Assembly: GCA_002731275.1 (NCBI GenBank)
Contig: PCBK01000124.1
Coordinates: 1-64,000 of the forward strand
Length of the DNA stretch: 64,000 nt
Origin: Deltaproteobacteria bacterium
GTDB lineage: Bacteria > Myxococcota_C > UBA6777
Direction of reading: 5' to 3'
Of this stretch, positions 38,752 through 47,261 are shown one piece after another. The first letter of the stretch is position 1. Each line of letters starts with the position of its first letter. Position numbers and translations under genes: made by a program. Under the pieces are notes generated by a model. The model made no database searches and was not told the DNA's origin. It saw only the letters and a program-made list of their open reading frames with translations.

Positions 38752-40836
38752 ATGAGCAGTCTACAGGACATGCAACACCACGTGACACTCCACGAAGTTG
38801 GCGATATTCAACAACAACATGCCGCGAGGGGTTTCTTTGAGGCCTTGGACGATGAGTGCATGTTTGGGTGGGGGGTTCGCTTTCTCGGCTCAGCAGGGTG
38901 CAAGACACGGGAAGTTTTGTACGCTCTTCTCCTTGACGCTGCCAAACGGCTCGAACAAAAGGCCATCCTTGTCGCGTTGAATGAACACCTCTACGATCAA
39001 CGGGAGCGCATCTTACATGCCCACTCATTTGCGCCTCTCAAGTGCTATGAAGATCTCTTGTTGGTGTTACACAATAGAGGCGTCTTTGAAGGCAAAACCT
39101 GGAGGTCGTCGTCGTATTCTTACATGCGTGTGGCGGTCGCCTGTGCGGTCTGTGGTGAGGATGCCATCCCGTTCGAAGACCTGCTGGTCTTTGGGCTTGC
39201 ACGTGCAAAAAGAGAAGACATGCACCTGTTCTTATCTGCCTTGTATCGCATCCAAACTCCACGAGCTGTGCAAGAGCTGATCGCCTACTTGCCTTCTGAA
39301 GATATGGAGCTTGCTGCGCTGTCCGCTCGCTATATTGGTTTGCTCAACAGAAAAGAGTGTATCCCTCTGTTGAAGGAGTTGCTCACGTGCGAACACACGG
39401 AGCTACGTGTTGCCTGTCTCAAGTCACTCGAACAGCTCGAATATGAAGGTGTGAGTGAGGAGTGGAAGCGTTTTGTGAAGGGAGATGATGAGGAGCTGTC
39501 CAAGTACGTCACCGCGCATCTGATCCAACATGCCCTGTTCGACGAGGTCCCGACAGAGACGCTGGTCGATTTCTTGCTCAACAATCCGGTGAAGAAAGTC
39601 TCTCGACTCAAAGAGGTGCTGCGCAAACGAGAGGATGCTGTACACGTGATCGGGCAGGCGCTTGAGCAGTTCATGTTGTCCAGCGATTACATCCGAAGAA
39701 AATGTGAGCGTATCGTTCTTCATCTCGAAGAGATCCTGGCCTACAAAAAAGCTCGTGAGAGGGACACTCCACAGTTCTTGTCCTTCTTCATGCAGGTCGT
39801 TTATGCGCCAGCTGCAGAGGAGGTCTTCGGCGTGAAGAAGCCTTTGACACGTACTGACGTCGAAACCGCGATCCTTGGAGAAGTCGCTTGGCTAGATGAA
39901 TCGATTGAGGTCGTGGGAGAGCAAACTATCAAGGGGTTGTTGTTGCTCTTTGGGAGCCACTTTCAGCGCTTGAATCACGTGCTCGTGTCATTCATGCGAA
40001 AACACAGTCATCTTGCGCTTAAGCCTCTTCTGGAAATTCTGCAAGAGCCCGAGTGGTTGCCCGATTCTTTTGCGTCTGTGCCGTTATCTTTTCGGGAGTC
40101 ATTGATCAAAAAGCGTGGCAAGGCCTGTAAGAAGTTGATGAAGGATTTTTTGTTTCACCTACAGGGGCAGGATGAGCGCTTTGTGCACCTTCGTGCGTTG
40201 TTGGCGCTTCCTGCCAACCCGCTCGTTTGGGATTCGTTGTGTATTTTACTGGAGCATTGGCCACTCGAAGAGGGGTTGGAGGCGGCTGAATCGTATGCGA
40301 ATGCTCATCTCGCGCGTTGGCCCGAGGCGCTGCGTGTGGCACCACAAAAGTGGTGGCAGTGGGGTGTCCCCACAAAATCGCGCAAACCCTGGTCCATCGT
40401 ACGTGTGATGTACTTCGAGAATCCCGAGCCTTTTCGTTATCAAGCCGTTGAGCGCATCAAGGAGTTGTGGAATCAATCAGGACCCACAACACAGTGTACG
40501 CGCTTGATCTTGCGCTCGGCGTATTTGAGCGATGGGATGGCGAAGACGTTGTTCGAGTGTGAAGAGTTACTTCACCTGCGTTATCTCGATCTGACGAGAG
40601 CCTTTCTAAATGATCGCTGTATTCAATATATTGTCGAGTGTCCCTATCTGAAAAACCTTGAGGTACTCGATGTATCGAGTAATAAGCTGACCAAGAAGAC
40701 GTGGGAAACGCTCTTTGCTGCACCTCACCTGCAACAAGCACAGATCATCACACACTCTTCGCAATACTCATCGCCTTTTTATCTCAACGAACCTGTTGAC
40801 GAGACATATCTCCACCGTACACTCCCCAGCACTTGA
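38752..40836 (+). CDS. Hypothetical protein with HEAT-like helical repeats and LRR-like C-terminus (copy 1)
   Basis: Helical repeats (PRAVQELIAYLPSEDMELAALSARYIGLLNRKECIPLLKELL) and a C-terminal LRR-like segment (LLHLRYLDLTRAFLNDRCIQYIVECPYLKNLEVLDVSSNKL). SD AAGGAG upstream. Confidence 0.6.
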   Translation: MSSLQDMQHHVTLHEVGDIQQQHAARGFFEALDDECMFGWGVRFLGSAGCKTREVLYALLLDAAKRLEQKAILVALNEHLYDQRERILHAHSFAPLKCYEDLLLVLHNRGVFEGKTWRSSSYSYMRVAVACAVCGEDAIPFEDLLVFGLARAKREDMHLFLSALYRIQTPRAVQELIAYLPSEDMELAALSARYIGLLNRKECIPLLKELLTCEHTELRVACLKSLEQLEYEGVSEEWKRFVKGDDEELSKYVTAHLIQHALFDEVPTETLVDFLLNNPVKKVSRLKEVLRKREDAVHVIGQALEQFMLSSDYIRRKCERIVLHLEEILAYKKARERDTPQFLSFFMQVVYAPAAEEVFGVKKPLTRTDVETAILGEVAWLDESIEVVGEQTIKGLLLLFGSHFQRLNHVLVSFMRKHSHLALKPLLEILQEPEWLPDSFASVPLSFRESLIKKRGKACKKLMKDFLFHLQGQDERFVHLRALLALPANPLVWDSLCILLEHWPLEEGLEAAESYANAHLARWPEALRVAPQKWWQWGVPTKSRKPWSIVRVMYFENPEPFRYQAVERIKELWNQSGPTTQCTRLILRSAYLSDGMAKTLFECEELLHLRYLDLTRAFLNDRCIQYIVECPYLKNLEVLDVSSNKLTKKTWETLFAAPHLQQAQIITHSSQYSSPFYLNEPVDETYLHRTLPST

Positions 40837-40910
40837 TACCTGTTATTACGCCTTCTGTGAGTATATGGCTGTCGCGATTTTATCGGGCTGGAGACCTCTC
40901 TCAGGGAGCT

Positions 40911-40930
40911 GGGCGAGTGGCCACTCGCCC
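40911..40930. repeat. Perfect 20-bp palindrome GGGCGAGTGGCCACTCGCCC
   Basis: Read directly; lies between the two HEAT/LRR paralogs. Confidence 0.95.
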
Positions 40931-40979
40931 TTACTGTCGCGCTTTGCTTGCCTCTGTCTGTCGCGCTTCGCTTGACTTC

Positions 40980-41042
40980 GTGGGTTTGCTACCCACACCC
41001 GCCTGGGGTTTTCTCCCCAGACCCCACGATGCTCACGCATCG
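40980..41042 (+). repeat. Dispersed hairpin element, copy B, with terminator-like hairpin
   Basis: GTGGGTTTGCTACCCACACCCGCCTGGGGTTTTCTCCCCAGACCCCACGATGCTCACGCATCG, then TTTT. Three hairpins: GTGGGT/ACCCAC, CTGGGG/CCCCAG, CGATGC/GCATCG. Confidence 0.75.
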
Positions 41043-41103
41043 TTTTGTGTCAAACATGTTTTGATTGGATGGGTGGAAGTTTTGTGATAGGTATAGTGGA
41101 TGA

Positions 41104-42630
41104 TTGGAGGTGATGTTGATGGATAGGGTCTCTGTCTTGTTACAGGTTGCACGTGATGGTGCTAGGGATGAACGTGTCGCGAATCTTGGTGCGCTTATTG
41201 CCTTAGATGTACCTGGGCTTGATGAGCTTCTCGCTGGGTTTGTTCGTGATGAAGATCGTGAAGTGAGGATGTTTGTATGTTCACAGCTCGCAAAGCGGGG
41301 CTTATATGCGAATACATCGACGCATGATCTCATTTATATGTTGGTGAACAAGCATGGACGCAGAAGTGAGGCGCTTATGTCCGTGTTGTGCACACGCGAA
41401 GACACTGAAGAGCACGCTCTTGAAGAACTTCGACGTCAGGATGGTCTTTCTTTTACGTGGACTGCACGTCTGTCTTCGGCGCCGCTGTTGGTGCAGCTTG
41501 TGTATTGCCGAAGAGCCATCCGGTCAGGTGAATGCAGGTTGGACGAGCAACTCGCGAAAGCTCGCAGCTTGCCAGAGGGAGATAGACGTTTGTATCCATT
41601 TGAGGAACAGAGTCGGGAGCTTGCCTTTCTCGCTGTGATAGGAGAGCTTCGGGCTTTGGTATCACAACATGAGCTTCTCGATGAGCGCACATGGGATATG
41701 ATTGTTCCTTTGCTCACCTGTGAACATGAAGGGGTCAAAATGTTTGCGCTACGGATCATCTCACAAAGGCCAAGACAATCTTTTTTGTCTTGTCTCAAAC
41801 CTCTCGAAAAGTCTTATATCCCTCTGGGAGAGGTGGTGGAACCATCGAGGGGGGCGTTGTGGCATCGAAAAGTGAAACTCATCAAGTTGTGCAAGCGTTT
41901 GTTGTCGAGGATGTTTTCTTTCTTGCATGGGGAGGAGCGTTACGTCGCTCTTCGTGCGTTGCTGTCACTTGGACCTTCTCCTGAGGTATGGAAGGGGTTG
42001 TGCATTCTTTTAGAGCAGTGGGCACGGAGTGGGCGTGAAGTGCTCGAACCTGTGATCTCTTACGTGAGCGCACACATTGCACATTGGCCTGATGAACTTC
42101 GTGTGGCGCCGACGAATTGGTGGTGTTGGCGTGGCGAGGGGTTGTTTCTTCCTTGGTCGCTTGTAAGAGTGATTCGATTTCATTCGACAGAACCCTTTCA
42201 TTTTTCGTGGTTTCGAGATGATTTCATGGAGCGTTTGTGGCGGCAATCTGACACGACCACTCATTGTGCTCACCTGGATTTGGCTTGTACCTATCTCGGT
42301 CCTGAGAAGATCAAGGCATTATGTCAGTGTGAGGAGCTGCGATCCATCGACTATCTCGACTTGACCCGTACTGAGATGGGGCATGAAGGTGTGGAGGCGC
42401 TTGCGATGTGTCCGTATCTATCCAATGTGCGCGTCTTGGACGTGACCGGGAATGGGCTGAAACGTGCGTCATGGGATGTGTTGTTCTCTTCGCCTTATCT
42501 GCAAGAGGTACAGATCATAACAGACTCCGTGAAACTAAACGGTTGGATGGGCAATACAAGCCCCCCTGAGAAGTACTACTGGCAAACCTTACCGCTTGAA
42601 GATCGTCCCGTATCTTGGCGTTCCTCTTGA
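41104..42630 (+). CDS. Hypothetical HEAT-like/LRR-like protein (copy 2, paralog of 38752..40836)
   Basis: Shared C-terminal region: HIAHWPDELRVAPTNWWCW...PWSLVRVIRFHSTEPFHF...LRSIDYLDLTRTEMGHEGVEALAMCPYLSNVRVLDVTGNGLKRASWDVLFSSPYLQEVQIITDS aligns with the copy 1 C-terminus. Confidence 0.65.
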   Translation: MEVMLMDRVSVLLQVARDGARDERVANLGALIALDVPGLDELLAGFVRDEDREVRMFVCSQLAKRGLYANTSTHDLIYMLVNKHGRRSEALMSVLCTREDTEEHALEELRRQDGLSFTWTARLSSAPLLVQLVYCRRAIRSGECRLDEQLAKARSLPEGDRRLYPFEEQSRELAFLAVIGELRALVSQHELLDERTWDMIVPLLTCEHEGVKMFALRIISQRPRQSFLSCLKPLEKSYIPLGEVVEPSRGALWHRKVKLIKLCKRLLSRMFSFLHGEERYVALRALLSLGPSPEVWKGLCILLEQWARSGREVLEPVISYVSAHIAHWPDELRVAPTNWWCWRGEGLFLPWSLVRVIRFHSTEPFHFSWFRDDFMERLWRQSDTTTHCAHLDLACTYLGPEKIKALCQCEELRSIDYLDLTRTEMGHEGVEALAMCPYLSNVRVLDVTGNGLKRASWDVLFSSPYLQEVQIITDSVKLNGWMGNTSPPEKYYWQTLPLEDRPVSWRSS

Positions 42631-42702
42631 CAAAACCTCGCTTCGTAAACAATATGTAAGGGTCTTGTGAGGTTATGTTGATAACACGAAGAGGGCGAGG
42701 AT

Positions 42703-44031
42703 ATGTTGTTTTCTATCTATATCGCGCAGCAAATCTATTGGTTTGTATCAAGATTGTTGTTTGTGTCTTGTTTGTTGGCTTTTGGTGGATGCACAGAGTT
42801 ACCAAAACCTGTTCGTGTGGATGGGGCGACAAATTGTAAGGGCAAATCGACACCATTGGATAGACTCTCTGGTATAAGTCCAGTGAAGTTGGTATTTGTC
42901 GACAAAGATGGACGCGGCGTGCGACTCGATGAAACAGAGAGAAAGATGGATTGGCTCAAATCTGTCAAGATCGCAAAAACACCGGCACCTTCTGTATATG
43001 CGCTTGAAACCAATCAAAAAGTAGAGGGTGTTGCCATCAGTGTCCAAAAAGAGGTGGTTGATTCTGCAGTTTCACACGTTCATCCGCTGTATACACTTGC
43101 GTACCAAAATCTCCTTAACAGGGCAGAGAGAGATGAAAAGGACAAGAGCAAAATATACGTCAACCGATTGCTCTCCTTTTCTTTCGATGAAGGAGAAAGA
43201 GGACTTGCTCAAGATTCGACAAAGCAACGTAGAAAAGCGATTGTTTCTTTTGTTGAAGAAACTCTTCTTGGACCTGATTACTTTAGTGCCATGCTTTTGC
43301 CTTTTCCTCTTGTTGCAAGGGGTTCATACTTTTTCGCTGGTATTATGAGTAATGGCTATATTCAGGCAGAAAATGATCCCATTCGATATCATTATCGTTC
43401 TAAAGACAGATTTGAAATGAGTAAACTGAAGAAAACTATTTTGGAAATGAAATTCGATCTGTCCGAAAAAGAAAGGCCCAATTTTTTGGGCTGGATAGGG
43501 TCTGATGGCACATCAATCTTTATGCGTAGAAGCACCTCAGGTGAGATTGGAGTGGTGTCTATGTTACCGGCTATTGTGATGTTGGCGACAGACATCGACT
43601 CATCTATTGTGGCAGGTCAACCTGATGCTTTTGTTGATGTGGAAAGTAGCTTGATTTCTTTTGGGGCGGATAAGGCGATCCCATTTTTTGCGGTGTTGCA
43701 TCCAAAGCCAAGTGACGTGACGAGAGCAATGTGGGACACCTACACCAATCAACTTTGCCAACTCTCAAAGCTGAATGGTGGCGTTTCCTGGGGAAATGTC
43801 TTTCAACTTCGTGCCAATCAGCTTGATGCCAAAGACATCAAAAAGCGTCTGGACTTCGCGTATCATGCACTCAAAGGTCACACCACGTTGGACTTCAAAT
43901 ACAACATCTCTGGCGATTCTCTCCGACAGGGAACACGCTATGTCTTAGAGTTTTACCTTTCTCTTGAGGATGAAGAAAATGGTACCCAACGAACCTCTTC
44001 TATCCCTGTCCGCATGGAATTCCAACCATAG
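42703..44031 (+). CDS. Hypothetical lipoprotein
   Basis: N-terminal hydrophobic stretch with lipobox-like LLAFGGC; intact 442-aa ORF. Confidence 0.6.
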   Translation: MLFSIYIAQQIYWFVSRLLFVSCLLAFGGCTELPKPVRVDGATNCKGKSTPLDRLSGISPVKLVFVDKDGRGVRLDETERKMDWLKSVKIAKTPAPSVYALETNQKVEGVAISVQKEVVDSAVSHVHPLYTLAYQNLLNRAERDEKDKSKIYVNRLLSFSFDEGERGLAQDSTKQRRKAIVSFVEETLLGPDYFSAMLLPFPLVARGSYFFAGIMSNGYIQAENDPIRYHYRSKDRFEMSKLKKTILEMKFDLSEKERPNFLGWIGSDGTSIFMRRSTSGEIGVVSMLPAIVMLATDIDSSIVAGQPDAFVDVESSLISFGADKAIPFFAVLHPKPSDVTRAMWDTYTNQLCQLSKLNGGVSWGNVFQLRANQLDAKDIKKRLDFAYHALKGHTTLDFKYNISGDSLRQGTRYVLEFYLSLEDEENGTQRTSSIPVRMEFQP

Positions 44032-44177
44032 TTTTCTGCAAGGAAAAGAAATAGAGACGAAGCTCTGTGTTTTTTTGACATTTCTACTTGCCTCCAGGAG
44101 CTTTCCAACCCCCAAACCCACGACGATGACAACCATCCTCTGTTCTTTTGCCATCAAATCCCTCGATGCGTCCGTCC

Positions 44178-44201
44178 AGAATGGCTGTCATCAGCCATTC
44201 T
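44178..44201. repeat. Perfect 10-bp stem inverted repeat AGAATGGCTG-TCAT-CAGCCATTCT
   Basis: Read directly in the intergenic region. Confidence 0.9.
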
Positions 44202-44225
44202 ATCCAAGAAAACCGACAGGTTTTC

Positions 44226-44283
44226 AAGGTGGATGCAACGCCTTGCGTTGCTGAAAGGTGGATGCAACGCAAGGCGTTGCTGA
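44226..44283. repeat. 29-bp tandem direct repeat (2 copies), each with a palindromic core of opposite centre
   Basis: AAGGTGGATGCAACGCCTTGCGTTGCTGA then AAGGTGGATGCAACGCAAGGCGTTGCTGA. Core GCAACGC-CTT-GCGTTGC versus GCAACGC-AAG-GCGTTGC. Confidence 0.9.
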
Positions 44284-44435
44284 AAGAAGTTCTGTTTGTA
44301 TCTGGTTTCCAGATTCCTGACCTGAACATGGGAGGGATTGTTTGGCTGTCTTTGAGAAAAGGCAATTTCGGGCTTACTTTTACCGCTGGAGTTGCGACTT
44401 TTTGGGGAGGGGTGAAGCTGTCTGGAGGAGTCAGT

Positions 44436-45761
44436 TTATTGGCACTTATTGTTCACACATTTTTGGCCTGCCGCACAATTGTTATTTTTTCGACATCCTG
44501 GGACACATAAACTGTTCTCACAAATCTGTCCATTCATACAATTGCGATCTTGGCGACAACCTGTGACACACTTGTTGTTCTCACAGATCTGCGTATTCCC
44601 GCACTGGCTATCCTGACGACAACCAATCACACACTGCTGATTTTCACAGATCTGGATACTCGCACACTGACTGTCACTTGCGCAGCCAATGATGCACTGG
44701 TTGTTCACGCAGATCTGTGTTCCCAAACAATCCCCATTTTGCCGGCAACCAATCACGCACTTGTTGTTGTCGCAAATTTGGGTGGGAAGACACTGGCTAT
44801 CGGTGTTACAACCGAGCACACATTGGTTGTTCACACAAATTTGGCTGCTCAAGCAATCGCTTGTACGTCGACAGCCAATGACGCAAGTGCTGTTTTGACA
44901 AATCTGCGAGACCAAGCAATCACTGTCAGCGCTACACGGCACACAACGGTTGTTGACACACTTGTAACCGACCCCACAACCAAGACATCCAACATTGCTA
45001 CTACACGTCTGTTTACAGCTCGAAGGGGCTTGACATGTCCCATTGACGCAGCTTGTCTTTGTCCCGCAAGGCTGAATATTGCACTGCGCATCCTGTGTGC
45101 AGGTCGCCGGACACACGAGAGGTTGTGTCGCACATGTCCCATTGACGCACTTGGTCCTGGCGCCACAAGGCTGGATGTTACATTGCGCATCTTGTGTACA
45201 GGTCGCCGGACATGTCGGCGCAGGCGGTGCACATTGGTTGTTGATGCACTCGCTCCTCGAACCGCACGCCGCGACCTTGCAATCAGCAGCCGTCTGGCAA
45301 CGTGAAGGACACGTCGCAGGATTGTCAACGATGACTTCCTTCATAGGCTCTGGTGGTGCCTCTGTTGGACCGCCGTCACTCGGAGGCGGCTCGTTTTGGT
45401 TGGGTTCCTGTTGGTTGGGTTCCTGTTGGTTTGGTTCCTGTTGATTGGGTTCCTGTTGTGTTGGCTCGCTCTGTCCGGGCTCTTGTTGGTTGGGCTCTTG
45501 CTGTGTTGGTTCGCCTTGTGCAGGCTCACTCTGCCCGGGCTCTTGTTGGTTGGGTTCGTTTGTCGTGTTTTCCGTATTTGTGGAGCCATCCGAAGATCTT
45601 TTTTGGCAAAGATGGTCAATACACGAGAGACCGGCTTCACAATCTGTGTCTTGACCACAAAAGAGCGAGCCATTTGGGGGGGCGACATTGGACGTTCCGC
45701 ACGCGGGAACAATCACAAAAAAGAGAACGATAAAACCATACCGAAAATATGTGAAGAGATG
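44436..45761 (-). CDS. Cys-rich tandem-repeat lipoprotein with EPxQ-rich stalk
   Basis: Signal/lipobox FIVLFFVIVPAC, EPNQQ-type low-complexity stalk, then Cys repeats. Start assigned to MHLF... within the ORF opening at 45791; boundary approximate. Confidence 0.75.
   Translation of the reverse strand, partial: HLFTYFRYGFIVLFFVIVPACGTSNVAPPNGSLFCGQDTDCEAGLSCIDHLCQKRSSDGSTNTENTTNEPNQQEPGQSEPAQGEPTQQEPNQQEPGQSEPTQQEPNQQEPNQQEPNQQEPNQNEPPPSDGGPTEAPPEPMKEVIVDNPATCPSRCQTAADCKVAACGSRSECINNQCAPPAPTCPATCTQDAQCNIQPCGARTKCVNGTCATQPLVCPATCTQDAQCNIQPCGTKTSCVNGTCQAPSSCKQTCSSNVGCLGCGVGYKCVNNRCVPCSADSDCLVSQICQNSTCVIGCRRTSDCLSSQICVNNQCVLGCNTDSQCLPTQICDNNKCVIGCRQNGDCLGTQICVNNQCIIGCASDSQCASIQICENQQCVIGCRQDSQCGNTQICENNKCVTGCRQDRNCMNGQICENSLCVPGCRKNNNCAAGQKCVNNKCQ
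44439..44936 (-). repeat. Eight tandem 21-aa (63-bp) Cys repeats C-x(5)-C-x(5)-C-x(4)-C
   Basis: CSADSDCLVSQICQNSTCVIG / CRRTSDCLSSQICVNNQCVLG / CNTDSQCLPTQICDNNKCVIG / ... / CRKNNNCAAGQKCVNNKCQ. Confidence 0.9.
45389..45559. repeat. 15-bp-unit repeat encoding EPNQQ/EPGQS/EPTQQ stalk
   Basis: Repeated plus-strand GGTTGGGTTCCTGTT-type units. Confidence 0.85.
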
Positions 45762-45894
45762 CATGTCATCTTCCTGCATTGAGTGTCTCAACCAATAGCC
45801 TTCTTTACATATAGTCTACACAGCGTCCGATATTCTTCAAAGAATTGTGTGTTGGATGAAAGAATGGTAGGCAGGAGTCTTCGGAGAGTAGGGG

Positions 45895-46884
45895 TTAGGA
45901 GAAGTCTTGCGATTCGATGACTTCTCTGAGGACACGGCTGGAGTGGTGGAGCTTCTTCTCTTCTTGGGGGCTGAGGTGGAGCTGTACGAGTCGTTCGACA
46001 CCTTTGCGTCCGATGACTGCGGGCAAGCTCAGATACACATCGCTGATCCCATAAGGACCATCGATGTGGCAACTCGTCGTAAAGATGTGTTGTTGGTTGG
46101 ACAAGATCGCCTTCACGAGTCGTGTCGTACCCAATCCAATCGCATAGCAGGTCGCGCCTTTTCGTCGGATGACCTCTTGGGCTGCGTCCTTGACCTTCTC
46201 GAAGAGCTCCGTCCAAGGATCGTTGCCTGTGCCCATGTTGGGGAAGGCTTTTTGCAAGGGCGTCCCAGCGACTTGTAAGCTACTCCAAACAGGGACCTCG
46301 CTGTCGCCGTGTTCACCGATGATGTATGCGTGTACGTTGTGAGGATCGAGTTCAAGTTTTTGGCTGAGCAGCGCGCGAAAACGGGCTGTGTCGAGGATCG
46401 TCCCGGAACCAATCACCGAAGAGGCTGGCAAACCAGAGAAGCGCCACGCGGCGTAAGTCATGATGTCGACAGGGTTGCTGACGACGAGAAAGATCGCGTT
46501 GGGGGCGACCTTCGCGAGAGGGGGGATGATATTCTTGAAGATCCCGATATTGCGACCGACCAGCTCCAATCGCGTCTCGCCCACTTTGCGCTTTGTCCCT
46601 GCTGTGAGGACGATGACATCCGAATCTTTACAATCTTCGAGGCCACCTGCACATACTTTTGTCGGTGAGACAAAGGATAGACCGTGGTGCAGGTCCATCG
46701 CTTCTCCCAGCGCTTTCTCCTCATTGGCGTCGACGAGGGTGATCTCATCTGCGCAATTTTGAATCACCATCGCATAGGCGATCGCCATCCCGACCTGACC
46801 AGTTCCGATGATGGAGACCTTTCTTGGGTTCGGCGTTGTCGGAAGGTTTGTCGTTTGATATGGTAAAAACAGTGCGTCAAGCAT
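45895..46884 (-). CDS. ldh: L-lactate dehydrogenase
   Basis: KVSIIGTGQVGMAIAYAMVIQNCADEITLVDANEEKALGEAMDLHHG...IGSGTILDTARFRALLSQKL...VHAYIIGEHGDSEVPVWSS. ATG at 46884 preceded by an AGGAGG SD. Confidence 0.93.
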   Translation of the reverse strand: MLDALFLPYQTTNLPTTPNPRKVSIIGTGQVGMAIAYAMVIQNCADEITLVDANEEKALGEAMDLHHGLSFVSPTKVCAGGLEDCKDSDVIVLTAGTKRKVGETRLELVGRNIGIFKNIIPPLAKVAPNAIFLVVSNPVDIMTYAAWRFSGLPASSVIGSGTILDTARFRALLSQKLELDPHNVHAYIIGEHGDSEVPVWSSLQVAGTPLQKAFPNMGTGNDPWTELFEKVKDAAQEVIRRKGATCYAIGLGTTRLVKAILSNQQHIFTTSCHIDGPYGISDVYLSLPAVIGRKGVERLVQLHLSPQEEKKLHHSSRVLREVIESQDFS

Positions 46885-47261
46885 GGGGTCCTCCTGTGGA
46901 TTCCATCCCCCGGGCCTTGTGATGTCACAAACTACCTGTAGGGATGTTGTGTGAATCCAACAAACGCGATCCTGCATCACAAGTCAAGGTCCAGTCTGAT
47001 GACCTCTGTGTCCCAAAAGTACTGTCTCTTTGTTGAGTGCGTACGCTGTTTTGCACCTATGCGTGTCTTCCATGTGTCCGTATATATGGATGTGATCGAA
47101 GTGGTGATTGACTTTTCGGGAGGGGAGAGGTAAGATGCCTACGTGCCATACCTCACCTTCTTCATGGCTTGACGAAGAACAATTGTTTTGAAAAACGAAA
47201 TGATACCCGATGGAACGGTGTCTACACATTTCGGAAAGGGATTTTTTTGCCTCTCAAAGGC

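Noticed and set aside
44226-44283. Possible CRISPR repeat pair
   Set aside because: Only two directly abutting copies with no spacer and no cas genes in the window.
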